Shown here piece by piece: positions 8,312 through 17,160 of a stretch of 64,000 nucleotides of DNA. The notes under the pieces were generated by a model, which did not search any database, was not told the origin of the DNA, and saw nothing but the letters and a program-made list of their open reading frames with translations. The position numbers and the translations under genes were made by a program. Numbering within the stretch: position 1 is the stretch's first letter; every line of letters starts with the position of its first letter. The DNA is from Cellvibrionales bacterium UBA4451 (GTDB lineage Bacteria; Pseudomonadota; Gammaproteobacteria; Pseudomonadales; Porticoccaceae): NCBI GenBank assembly GCA_002390285.1, contig DGPB01000012.1, forward strand, positions 1 through 64,000, written 5' to 3'.

Positions 8312-10146
8312 CAGATAACCCCCAGTAACAAAGCAATCACCACAATGACACCGAAGACCATACTGGTGGCATACCAGCGCAGCCGTCCAGTTTGAGTATG
8401 ACTAAGCCCCACAAAGAGCATCTGGCACACCTTCACTATCGAGTTATAGATCACATCCACCCACTCGCCACGAAGCATATAGGCCAGCCCCTTATAAGGT
8501 CGAACCAACAATCTATCGTAGAGTAAGTCCATCGCCCAACCACTGAACCAGAATTTCTTCAGCGTACGACCTAGGGAGGAATTGACCAAGCCATCAATCT
8601 TCAACTGACCACTCAGGAAAATTAGGTAGGCCAGCACCAAACCAATGAGTGGAATGGCAATTGAAATCCCCTCTATCAAATGACTGGGGTGGTGCTCACC
8701 CGCAACAGGAAACACGTCCGCCAGAGGCAGTGCAAACCAACCACCAATGATCGCCAACACACAAAGCAACGTCAGGGGTACCGCCATACGAAGACCTGGC
8801 TGCCTGTCGGGTTCGGTCTTCGCCTCACCAAAGAACACCACAAACACCAACCGGAAACTGTAAATGGCGGTCAACAGTGCGCCTAACAAGCCGCCTGCCC
8901 AGAGCCATGGGCCGGCACCGGGAAGCTCATAGGCTTGCAGTAGAATCATATCCTTGCTGAAAAACCCGGAAGTAAATGGCAATGCTGCCAGTGCCGCCGA
9001 ACCAATCAAAAAGCTCCAAAATGCCACAGGCAGTCGAGTCCTCAAGCCGCCCATCTTGAAAATATTATGTTCGTGGTGCAGACAGTGAATCACCGCCCCC
9101 GCACCAAGGAATAACAACGCCTTAAAGAAGGCGTGAGTCATGAGATGAAAAATACCCGCCGTCCAGGCTCCAACCCCAAGCGCAAGGAACATATAGCCAA
9201 TTTGGCTGATGGTGGAATAGGCCAAAATCCGCTTGATGTCATGCTGAACCAGAGCAGTAAAGGCTGCCATTAGAGAGGTAATCAGTCCGACCAACGCCAC
9301 CGCTAACATCGCGGGAGGAGCCAGTAAAAATAGCTCGTGGGTACGCGCAATCAGGTAAACCCCGGCTGTGACCATGGTCGCCGCATGAATCAATGCACTG
9401 ACTGGCGTAGGACCTGCCATCGCATCGGGCAACCACGTGTGTAATGGTAGTTGAGCTGACTTGCCCACAGCACCACCCAACAGCAACAGGCAAGCCAACA
9501 CTGGCAACGTATCTCCCACCTGCCATTGACTGTTGGCGGCGGCGGCCATGGGTTGAATATCCAGCGTTCCCAATTCAGTAAAGAGGAGGAACAAACCTAG
9601 CGCCATCGCAGTATCGCCTACCCGGGTGACCACAAACGCCTTGCGAGCCGCCAACCCGTTATCGGGGTTTTGATACCAAAACCCCACTAACAAATAACTA
9701 CATACACCCACGCCCTCCCAACCCAGGTAGAGCAGCAACAGATTGTCTGCCATCACCAGTATCAGCATGGCAAAAACAAACATATTTAAATACGCAAAAT
9801 AACGACTGTAACTGACATCCTCTTCCATAAATTCGGTGGAGAACAGGTGGATCAAAAAGCCCACCCCGGTAATCACGGACATCATGACAAGAGTCAGGCC
9901 ATCTAGGTAAAAAGCAATATCAGGAGAGAAGGTACCCACTTGCATCCAGGTCCACAACACTTGGTGGTGGGGCTGCCCTGATTCCATGAAAGCGAGGCCA
10001 ACCAACAGAGTAGTAAGGGCAGACAAGCCTACGGAACCAGCGCCTAGGATCGCCACCAACCGTTTCGGCATTTTCCCGGTGGTCACCATCAACAACACTG
10101 AACTCACTAGTGGAAAGAGTGGAATTAAGGGCAGCAGCTTCAGCAT
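8311..10146 (-). CDS. nuoL: NADH-quinone oxidoreductase subunit L
   Basis: NuoL is the distal antiporter-like subunit of complex I and carries the long lateral helix at its C-terminus. The 611-residue protein shows the hallmark QLPLHTWLPDAMAGPTPVSA and the GWEGVGVCSYLLVGFW segment. The C-terminal hundred residues contain an amphipathic stretch followed by a terminal membrane helix, as expected. It lies seven bases downstream of nuoK and abuts nuoM. Confidence 0.97.
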   Translation of the reverse strand: MLKLLPLIPLFPLVSSVLLMVTTGKMPKRLVAILGAGSVGLSALTTLLVGLAFMESGQPHHQVLWTWMQVGTFSPDIAFYLDGLTLVMMSVITGVGFLIHLFSTEFMEEDVSYSRYFAYLNMFVFAMLILVMADNLLLLYLGWEGVGVCSYLLVGFWYQNPDNGLAARKAFVVTRVGDTAMALGLFLLFTELGTLDIQPMAAAANSQWQVGDTLPVLACLLLLGGAVGKSAQLPLHTWLPDAMAGPTPVSALIHAATMVTAGVYLIARTHELFLLAPPAMLAVALVGLITSLMAAFTALVQHDIKRILAYSTISQIGYMFLALGVGAWTAGIFHLMTHAFFKALLFLGAGAVIHCLHHEHNIFKMGGLRTRLPVAFWSFLIGSAALAALPFTSGFFSKDMILLQAYELPGAGPWLWAGGLLGALLTAIYSFRLVFVVFFGEAKTEPDRQPGLRMAVPLTLLCVLAIIGGWFALPLADVFPVAGEHHPSHLIEGISIAIPLIGLVLAYLIFLSGQLKIDGLVNSSLGRTLKKFWFSGWAMDLLYDRLLVRPYKGLAYMLRGEWVDVIYNSIVKVCQMLFVGLSHTQTGRLRWYATSMVFGVIVVIALLLGVI

Positions 10147-10153
10147 ATCTGAA

Positions 10154-10468
10154 TCATCCTCTCAACCTGTCAGCGTCATCCATATCCAAGCTTTTAAACC
10201 GGCGCTGAATCTGAATGACCAAACCCAGACCCACAGCTACTTCCGCAGCGGCCACGGCCAGAATCAGCATAAATATAACCTGACCATCGGCCTGGCCCCA
10301 GCGAGCACCTGCAGCAACAAAGGCCACAGCTGAAGAATTAAGCATCACTTCCAGCGATATCAGGATAAAAATCACGTTACGCCGCATCATCAAGCCAAGA
10401 AGACCGCAAATAAACAGCAGAGCGGATAACAGAAGCACATGATCCAGAGGAATACTGACACCATCCAT
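10154..10468 (-). CDS. nuoK: NADH-quinone oxidoreductase subunit K
   Basis: A 104-residue, three-helix membrane subunit of complex I. The conserved Glu in the ISLEVMLN segment (second helix) and the Glu in AAAEVAVGL (third helix) are the expected proton-path residues. Its start shares a base with the nuoJ stop, and nuoL follows seven bases downstream. Length and hydrophobicity agree with the family. Confidence 0.96.
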   Translation of the reverse strand: MDGVSIPLDHVLLLSALLFICGLLGLMMRRNVIFILISLEVMLNSSAVAFVAAGARWGQADGQVIFMLILAVAAAEVAVGLGLVIQIQRRFKSLDMDDADRLRG

Positions 10469-10980
10469 TAGCTGCCACCTCCCTCTTCTAAATAACGACG
10501 TCCTAGGTGATAGGCTCCCACTAGACCCGCCATCAGTAACATTGAGGCAATTTCAACGGCCAAGACATAGGGCCCATATAGGGTCATACCCACCTGTTTG
10601 GAGGATATCAAACCCTGGGTTTCAGCCGGAGCGCTCTGCGAAAGAACCAACACCAACTCCACGAGCAATATCAGTGCCAGGATCACTGGGGTAACCCAGA
10701 CTTGAGGCTTAAGTAATTTTTTCTCCCGACGATCACCCTTCTCACCTAGGTTGAGCATCATGATGACAAACACAAACAACACCATAATGGCACCCGCATA
10801 AATAACGACTTCCAGTACCGCGGCGAAGGGAGCGCCAATCAAGTAGAAAATAACGGCTACCGCCAGTAATGACAGAATAAGATAAATTAGAGCATGGGTC
10901 GCATTCACCCGAGTCAGCGCCAGAATCGTTGATACCAGAGCAATAGTGGCTGCCATATAAAACAGGATTAACTCCAGCAT
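10468..10980 (-). CDS. nuoJ: NADH-quinone oxidoreductase subunit J
   Basis: A 170-residue membrane subunit of complex I with five predicted helices. The segment VIYAGAIMVLFVFVIMML contains the pi-bulge helix that links quinone chemistry to the proton channels. It follows nuoI after a 70-bp gap, the largest spacing in the distal half of the operon, and overlaps nuoK by one base. No internal promoter was recognised in the gap. Confidence 0.95.
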   Translation of the reverse strand: MLELILFYMAATIALVSTILALTRVNATHALIYLILSLLAVAVIFYLIGAPFAAVLEVVIYAGAIMVLFVFVIMMLNLGEKGDRREKKLLKPQVWVTPVILALILLVELVLVLSQSAPAETQGLISSKQVGMTLYGPYVLAVEIASMLLMAGLVGAYHLGRRYLEEGGGS

Positions 10981-11050
10981 GTAACCCTCCTTGCCTTTAA
11001 AAGCAGTGCCTTTTTAGCGGAAAGAATAGCCGTCTCACACATCTCGCAGC

Positions 11051-11566
11051 TCATGGCAACAAACTCTTAACATCGATAGGTTGTGCTTCATTTTCCGCCT
11101 CACCCTTATCCTTCCAGGCGGTTTTCATCCCGGACACTCGATAGAAATTATAATCATGGTATTTGCCCGTACCATTTATCAGTAGATGCTCTTTCTCATA
11201 AACCATACTCTGACGGTCGTACTCACACATCTCAAAATCTGGGGTCAACTGAATGGCATAGGTAGGACAGGCTTCCTCGCACATGCCACACATAATGCAA
11301 CGGGAAAAATTAATGCGAAAAAACTCTGGATACCAACTCCCGTCATCCCGTGTATCTTTTTGCAATGCAATGCAATCTACCGGGCAGGCCACAGCACAAA
11401 GGTTGCAGGCCACGCAGCGCTCCTCTCCATCGGGGTCGCGGGTCAACACAATACGGCCACGATAACGCGGTGCCAGATAGGGTTTTTCTTCTGGGTATTG
11501 AACTGTTTCAGCAGAGGTAAAGGTGTGTTTTAACACCTCCCATATCGTACGAAGCTGGCTTATCAT
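11051..11566 (-). CDS. nuoI: NADH-quinone oxidoreductase subunit I
   Basis: NuoI is the ferredoxin-like arm subunit carrying clusters N6a and N6b. Two complete CxxCxxCxxxCP motifs are present: C51/C54/C57/C61 and C90/C93/C96/C100. The N-terminal stretch is amphipathic and would dock on the membrane arm. At 171 residues it is of normal length. Its start overlaps nuoH by four bases. Confidence 0.97.
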   Translation of the reverse strand: MISQLRTIWEVLKHTFTSAETVQYPEEKPYLAPRYRGRIVLTRDPDGEERCVACNLCAVACPVDCIALQKDTRDDGSWYPEFFRINFSRCIMCGMCEEACPTYAIQLTPDFEMCEYDRQSMVYEKEHLLINGTGKYHDYNFYRVSGMKTAWKDKGEAENEAQPIDVKSLLP

Positions 11567-12540
11567 CCAACACCTCCAACAGTCAGCCCATCAGCTAACC
11601 AAAGAGCTACCGCCCCTGTGACCACTAAATTAATCAGGGTCAGTGGCAACATAATTTTCCAGCCCATGGACATGAGTTGATCGTATCGAGGCCGTGGAAT
11701 GGCCGCCCTCAACAAGACAAAGAAGCAGATCACTATAAACGTTTTAAGCCCAAACCAGACGATGGGTGGGAGCCAGGGGCCAAGCCAGCCACCAAAGAAT
11801 AAAGTAACGATCATGCTGGAAATTAGTATCAGCCCCAGATACTCACCCAGCATAAACATGCCAAACTTCATGCCGCCATATTCGGTATGAAATCCTGCAC
11901 AGAGCTCATGTTCCGCTTCAGGCAAATCAAAGGGCAGTCGATGACTTTCTGCAATCCCCGCAATGGTAAACACAAATAATCCTAAAAATTGTGAAATGCA
12001 GTACCACCCATCAGACTGCGCTTCGACGATTACTCTGAGGTTAAAACTGCCAGAGAGCATCACCACGCCCATCAGAGACAACCCCATAAATACTTCATAG
12101 CTGACCATTTGCGCGGCCGAACGCAACCCGCCGAGCAGCGCGTATTTATTGTTGGAGGCCAGGGCTCCAAGCAACACGCTATAAACAGCCAGCGATGTCA
12201 TTCCCAGAAAAAACAACAGACCAATATTCATATCGATGATCTGAAGTTCGGGAGCAAAAGGCACCACGGCAAAGCCCAGCATCATCGCCATCACAATAGC
12301 GGTTGGCGCGAAGATGAAGACGACCTTGTCAGAAAATGGTGGCACCCAATCGTCTTTAGTAAGCAGTTTAAGCATATCGGCGGCCACCTGTAGGATACCA
12401 AATGGCCCCAACCGATTAGGTCCATAGCGGTCCTGCCAAATACCGAGTAAACGCCGTTCCCACCAGGTCATGACTGCCGCGCCACCCACTGCCCCCACTA
12501 ACACAGCAAGTGCAAACATAACTGTCATCAGATCAGACAT
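11563..12540 (-). CDS. nuoH: NADH-quinone oxidoreductase subunit H
   Basis: NuoH is the membrane subunit that with NuoB and NuoD forms the quinone-binding pocket. The hallmark loop ESHRLPFDLPEAEHELCAGF is present, as is the N-terminal WWERRLLG segment. I placed the start at the ATG at 12540 (MSDLMTV), which overlaps the nuoG stop by eight bases, rather than 12 codons upstream; the longer N-terminus has no counterpart in the family. The protein has about 325 residues and eight helices. Confidence 0.95.
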   Translation of the reverse strand: MSDLMTVMFALAVLVGAVGGAAVMTWWERRLLGIWQDRYGPNRLGPFGILQVAADMLKLLTKDDWVPPFSDKVVFIFAPTAIVMAMMLGFAVVPFAPELQIIDMNIGLLFFLGMTSLAVYSVLLGALASNNKYALLGGLRSAAQMVSYEVFMGLSLMGVVMLSGSFNLRVIVEAQSDGWYCISQFLGLFVFTIAGIAESHRLPFDLPEAEHELCAGFHTEYGGMKFGMFMLGEYLGLILISSMIVTLFFGGWLGPWLPPIVWFGLKTFIVICFFVLLRAAIPRPRYDQLMSMGWKIMLPLTLINLVVTGAVALWLADGLTVGGVG

Positions 12541-15334
12541 TTTGCACTCCGCGTACTTTAGGCCGATCACTGGCAATCAGCTCTGGAAGACGACGCACCC
12601 AGTCAGTTGCTTTCTGTAAGCCTACTGTTGAACCGGCACTTAATGTTTCTACTCCAGCCATTCCAGCGGTGAAACCTACACAACCTCTTGCCAGAGTTGG
12701 ATCAAGGGCTACCTCCAATGGCGCGGTCTCGATACTGCATATCACTGACACCCCATCTCCATCACTGACTTGTAGGCTTTGTGCATCACTGGGGTGGAGA
12801 ATCACCTGAGCAACACCCGCCAGTTCGGCAATAGCCGGTGCATGGGCACTCAATTCATCGCTCCCAAATACCCGATAAACCGGAACCAACAGCCATTCAG
12901 ACGCCGAAGGATTAAAAACACCTAATTCCGTAGTTCTGAGTTCTGTAGCACTGATTTCAGTTACATCATGGGGGACGCCCTGCCCGGGGATAATTAATCG
13001 CACCCCGGCAGTGCCTCCTTTTATTGCTCCGCCAGCCTCGTCCTGAAATTTTTGAATGGACTGGTTAGAGTTCCAGCCCGGCGCCCAGGTATACGGCATC
13101 AAAGAACTGGGCTGTCCGCTGCCTAACCCCTCCATGCTATATGCAAACGGTGTTTCCTCATCCACGGGCTGCTTGGGCTCATGTACAGACACATCAGCCC
13201 GCATGGCAGTACGACCACTATAGCGTGGGGTCTGGCGAGGTATTTTGAGACCGCGGTTACGGAATAGGTGGTCGGGTGCTGCCGAGACAATTTCTGATAA
13301 CGCAGGAATATCCTGAGCACAGGCCGCTGCCACCTGATCAAAATGCTGTAATTGATCAAAACCTGAGGCGCCCGTAGCTTGCCCCAAAAGAGACAACCAC
13401 TGCCAACTGGCGCGCCGATCCTCTTCGTCAACAAACACAGGGTAGTACCGTTGTGCTCTACCCTCGTTATTAACCAATGTTCCTTCAGATTCGGCAAAAG
13501 TACTCGCGGGTAGCGCTAACTGCGCCTTGGATAGGGTGGCGTTATCCAGCGAATCCAGCACCACCAACTGTTTAACATTGTCCAGGAGACGGTCAATCTC
13601 TTCCGGTGTCCCCCGCCGGTAAAGATCATTCTCCAACACCAGCAAAGTATCTATATCACCGTTGATAGCAAGTGCTGCAAGCTCCGTAAGATCTGGCCCT
13701 TCACCTCCGTCAAGCATCGTGACACCCAGGCTATTGCATTCAGACACACTGAGACTAAGCATGGTCTCTTTTTCTGCGGCTAATGCCTCTGCCACAGCCG
13801 TCGCCCCATCGATAACTGAAGGATTCAACAAGCTGGTACCAGAAACGATCAATGGCCGTTTGGCTTTTTTTAATGCAGTGGCGATAGTCACCACCAGCGC
13901 CGACAAGTCCACACCCAAATCATCCACCGGGTTTCCCGATATTTCTGCGGCTACGGCAAAACCTAACCGAGCAATATCATCAGGTGCTAGAGAAACATGT
14001 GTTTCGACAATATCATTAAGTCGTGTCTCGCTAACACCCGCAATAAACATTGGACTGCGCTGATCTTGCGCCAAGTTGCGAATGGCGGCATCCATCCAGG
14101 GTTCCAGACGTAACTCTGTACCCAGCTCTAACGCTTTATTGCGAACAGATTGACGAAGTGCCAGCGCGAGTCGTGGTGCGGTATTACTGACATCTTCACC
14201 CAGTATCAGTACCGCATCAGCAGATTCAATTTGCTTCATGGAAGGGCTGATCGCCCGAGTCTGGCTGAGCGTATTGGCAACCTGTTGAACTAATCTTTGC
14301 TCTGTATCACTAAAACCCGGACAGAAATTTTCAGCACCGACCAGACGACGTAACAGGTAGTTGGACTCTACAGATGCCCGAGGAGACCCCACAGCAAAGA
14401 CCTTGTCACCCTGTCCCCAACTGGCGGCGGTGGCTAATGCCTGCTCTGCCTTAACCGGGAGGTAACTACCATCATCATTTTGCAGCCCGGCAAAATCTAG
14501 CCGCGACTCGCTGTTAACAAAATCACCACCAAAACGGCCTCGGTCACATAGAAAATAACCATTCACCTCATGGTTATAACGGTTATGAATTCGCTTCAAC
14601 TTGCCATAGCGCTCACCCGGCATGGTGTTACAACCAGCGGCGCAGCCAACACAAATCGACGGGGCCGATTGTAAATCCCACTTACGGGTATATTGGGCCA
14701 ACAGCGTCTTATCGGTAAATACGCCCGTGGGGCACACCTCTACCAAATTACCGGCAAACTCGCTTTGCAGCACCCCTTCCTGATGTCGACCAAAATACAC
14801 ATGATCATGAGATGCCAGTGCGGCCAGATCCGTACCACCTGCATAATCTTTATAAAAACGTACGCAGCGATAACAACTGATACAGCGGTTCATCTCATGG
14901 CTTATTAATGGCCCAAGATACTGGTTTCTATGGGTATTTTTCTTTCCCCTATAGTTTCGGTCACGATGTCCAACCATCACCGTCATATCCTGAAGATGGC
15001 ACTCACCACCTTCAGCGCAGACGGGACAATCATGAGGGTGATTCAACATCAGTGATTCAATCACTGACTCTCGAAACTCGCTCGCAGCTTCTCCCTGAAG
15101 AGACAATCTGGCGCCATCGGTTACTGGTGTCATACAGCCCATGACGATACGGCCACGGGTGTCCTCTTCATTCTGGTACTGCACCATGGCGCACTGGCGA
15201 CAAGAGCCGATGGAACCCATCGCCGGATGCCAACAAAAGTAAGGCAAATCCAAGCCAAGGTTGAGGCAAGCCTCTAATAGGTTTTTACCTGCGTCAACTT
15301 CGTAAGGTTTATCGTCAATATAAATGGTGGGCAT
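12533..15334 (-). CDS. nuoG: NADH-quinone oxidoreductase subunit G
   Basis: NuoG is the largest peripheral-arm subunit. Its N-terminal ferredoxin domain carries the 2Fe-2S ligands C34/C45/C48/C67, followed by a His-Cys 4Fe-4S motif (DCPVCAEGGECHLQD), a CISCYRCVRFY motif, and a molybdopterin-oxidoreductase-like region that no longer binds a cofactor. At 933 residues it is slightly longer than the E. coli protein. GGAG precedes the ATG. Near residue 800 there is a short five-residue repeat (ISATE-LRTTE) encoded by two near-identical 15-bp units at 12926-12955, probably a recent in-frame duplication in a loop. Confidence 0.96.
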   Translation of the reverse strand: MPTIYIDDKPYEVDAGKNLLEACLNLGLDLPYFCWHPAMGSIGSCRQCAMVQYQNEEDTRGRIVMGCMTPVTDGARLSLQGEAASEFRESVIESLMLNHPHDCPVCAEGGECHLQDMTVMVGHRDRNYRGKKNTHRNQYLGPLISHEMNRCISCYRCVRFYKDYAGGTDLAALASHDHVYFGRHQEGVLQSEFAGNLVEVCPTGVFTDKTLLAQYTRKWDLQSAPSICVGCAAGCNTMPGERYGKLKRIHNRYNHEVNGYFLCDRGRFGGDFVNSESRLDFAGLQNDDGSYLPVKAEQALATAASWGQGDKVFAVGSPRASVESNYLLRRLVGAENFCPGFSDTEQRLVQQVANTLSQTRAISPSMKQIESADAVLILGEDVSNTAPRLALALRQSVRNKALELGTELRLEPWMDAAIRNLAQDQRSPMFIAGVSETRLNDIVETHVSLAPDDIARLGFAVAAEISGNPVDDLGVDLSALVVTIATALKKAKRPLIVSGTSLLNPSVIDGATAVAEALAAEKETMLSLSVSECNSLGVTMLDGGEGPDLTELAALAINGDIDTLLVLENDLYRRGTPEEIDRLLDNVKQLVVLDSLDNATLSKAQLALPASTFAESEGTLVNNEGRAQRYYPVFVDEEDRRASWQWLSLLGQATGASGFDQLQHFDQVAAACAQDIPALSEIVSAAPDHLFRNRGLKIPRQTPRYSGRTAMRADVSVHEPKQPVDEETPFAYSMEGLGSGQPSSLMPYTWAPGWNSNQSIQKFQDEAGGAIKGGTAGVRLIIPGQGVPHDVTEISATELRTTELGVFNPSASEWLLVPVYRVFGSDELSAHAPAIAELAGVAQVILHPSDAQSLQVSDGDGVSVICSIETAPLEVALDPTLARGCVGFTAGMAGVETLSAGSTVGLQKATDWVRRLPELIASDRPKVRGVQNV
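12926..12955. repeat. 15-bp tandem duplication inside nuoG
   Basis: Units 12926-12940 and 12941-12955 agree at 11 of 15 positions, and the following bases (TTCAGT) start like a third copy. The repeat keeps the reading frame and gives ISATE-LRTTE in the C-terminal part of NuoG. Confidence 0.55.
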
Positions 15335-15337
15335 AAC

Positions 15338-16645
15338 TTACGCTCCCCCGTCGACATAAGGGCAACACCCTTGTTCGATATGACGTTCAAAATCGTCTCG
15401 AAAATATTTCAGCGCGCTCTGCAATGGCTCCATAGCGCCCGGAGCTAGCGCGCAATGTGTATTACCCATAGCGCCAATGTATTTCACTTGTCGGGCCAAA
15501 GTATCCAAGTCTTCCTTCAACCCTCGACCTGCTTCGATATCCTCCAGAACCTGCCGTGTCCAAGGCAGACCTTCTCTGCAGGGTGTACAAAAACCACAGG
15601 ATTCATGAGCAAAAAACCGTATCAGGTTTAGCACCATACCCACCGGACAAGTTTTATCATCGAGGATAATCATTGTACCGGTCCCCATGCGACTTCCTGC
15701 CGCACCAATTGACCCATAATCCATGGGCAGGTCTAGGTGCTCCTCTACCAGAAAATCGGTAGACCCACCGCCGGGTAAAAATCCTTTGAATTTACGGCCC
15801 TCAGTCATTCCGCCAGCGTACTCTTCAAGAATCTCACGCACTGGAGTCCCTATTGGCAGTTCCCAACAACCGGGGTTTTTCACGTAACCACTGGCGCCAT
15901 ACATTTTCGTGCCACTGTCTTCGCCCAGACCTAACGACTGGAACCACTCTGGTCCTTTGTCGATGATATGGGGAATATTACAAAGGGTTTCTACGTTATT
16001 GACGATGGTAGGCCTTCCCCACAACCCACTCACTTGCGGGAACGGCGGCTTGGCTCTAGGGTTAGCTCGCTTGCCTTCTAAGGCATTAATCAGCGCCGTT
16101 TCTTCTCCGCAGATATAGCGTCCTGCACTGGTATGCACATGCATTTCCAGATTAAAGCCGCTACCGAGAATATTGTTTCCGAGATAACCTTTTTCATAGC
16201 ACTCTGCCAGCGCCTCGCGCAGCCGTTGGATCGCCACCACATATTCACCACGAATAAAGATATAGGATAAGTCGGCTTGAATAGTGTACGCCGCCAGAAT
16301 CATACCTTCGATTAACTGGTGAGGGTCGCACTCCATTAACAGCCGGTCTTTAAATGTACCCGGCTCCATTTCATCGGCATTGGTGACTAAATATTTGTGT
16401 CCAGGGCTGCATTGCTCACCCATTGGCACGAAGCTCCACTTCATACCCGTGGGGAAACCAGCACCACCGCGACCGCGAAGATTTGAGGCCTTAACCACTT
16501 CAAGGCAGTCATTGGGTGACATGCCAGACATTGCCTTGTGCAACCCCCGATACCCACCATTGGCTTCGTAAGCAGTCATATCGGTTGGCTTAAGATCTGG
16601 TCCGATATTTCGAGTGAGCACCTTTTCAATCAGGGCATTTTCCAT
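15338..16645 (-). CDS. nuoF: NADH-quinone oxidoreductase subunit F
   Basis: NuoF is the flavoprotein that oxidises NADH in complex I. It has the NADH/FMN segment GRGGAGFPTGMKW (residues 58-70), the YICGEETALINALEG loop and, near residue 350, the 4Fe-4S motif CGFCTPCREG for cluster N3. At 435 residues the length is normal. The gene lies between nuoE, with which it shares one base, and nuoG, which starts three bases downstream. Confidence 0.97.
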   Translation of the reverse strand: MENALIEKVLTRNIGPDLKPTDMTAYEANGGYRGLHKAMSGMSPNDCLEVVKASNLRGRGGAGFPTGMKWSFVPMGEQCSPGHKYLVTNADEMEPGTFKDRLLMECDPHQLIEGMILAAYTIQADLSYIFIRGEYVVAIQRLREALAECYEKGYLGNNILGSGFNLEMHVHTSAGRYICGEETALINALEGKRANPRAKPPFPQVSGLWGRPTIVNNVETLCNIPHIIDKGPEWFQSLGLGEDSGTKMYGASGYVKNPGCWELPIGTPVREILEEYAGGMTEGRKFKGFLPGGGSTDFLVEEHLDLPMDYGSIGAAGSRMGTGTMIILDDKTCPVGMVLNLIRFFAHESCGFCTPCREGLPWTRQVLEDIEAGRGLKEDLDTLARQVKYIGAMGNTHCALAPGAMEPLQSALKYFRDDFERHIEQGCCPYVDGGA

Positions 16646-17160
16646 TAGGACTCACCTCCCCGGTCTACGTTACTATCAAAGATCTGGTTGATTTTTTCAT
16701 CGTCCAGATTGGTGTACAGGTCATCACCCACCATCATTACTGGGGCTTTATCGCAGGCACCCAAGCAGGGTACTGGAATCAGGGTGTACTGGTTATCCGT
16801 GGTGGTCTCACCGTAATCTACGCCCAGTTTTTCAGATATCTTTTGCTTCACGCCGTCACAACCACGAATCCAACAACTGACGCTGTCACAAAACAAAACG
16901 ACTTTATCGCCCACCGGTTGGCGATAAATTAGATTGTAGAAAGTTGCCACGCCCTCAAGCGCCTCAGGTGACATATCTAGGTAGCGGGCGATTGCCACCA
17001 AAGCCTCATCGGATACCCAGCCCCGATAACTCTGAACTATTTTCAGGGCATCGATTGCAGCACCGGATTTTTGCGGCATATGAGCCAACTCGGCATCAAT
17101 TTCCCTGATTTCCGCAGAAGTCAGGGTCGCGTCAGTTTGGATAATTGACTGCTCTATCAT
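16645..17160 (-). CDS. nuoE: NADH-quinone oxidoreductase subunit E
   Basis: NuoE is the thioredoxin-like subunit that carries 2Fe-2S cluster N1a. The four ligands are visible at C91, C96, C132 and C136, in the order expected for the family. The N-terminal half is a helical bundle with the conserved EGVATFYNL segment. At 171 residues the length is ordinary. The start overlaps the nuoCD stop by four bases. Confidence 0.97.
   Translation of the reverse strand: MIEQSIIQTDATLTSAEIREIDAELAHMPQKSGAAIDALKIVQSYRGWVSDEALVAIARYLDMSPEALEGVATFYNLIYRQPVGDKVVLFCDSVSCWIRGCDGVKQKISEKLGVDYGETTTDNQYTLIPVPCLGACDKAPVMMVGDDLYTNLDDEKINQIFDSNVDRGGES

Noticed and set aside
13662..14063. A 133-codon open frame on the plus strand
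   Set aside because: It is antisense to the conserved nuoG gene and its product resembles no family; a shadow frame.
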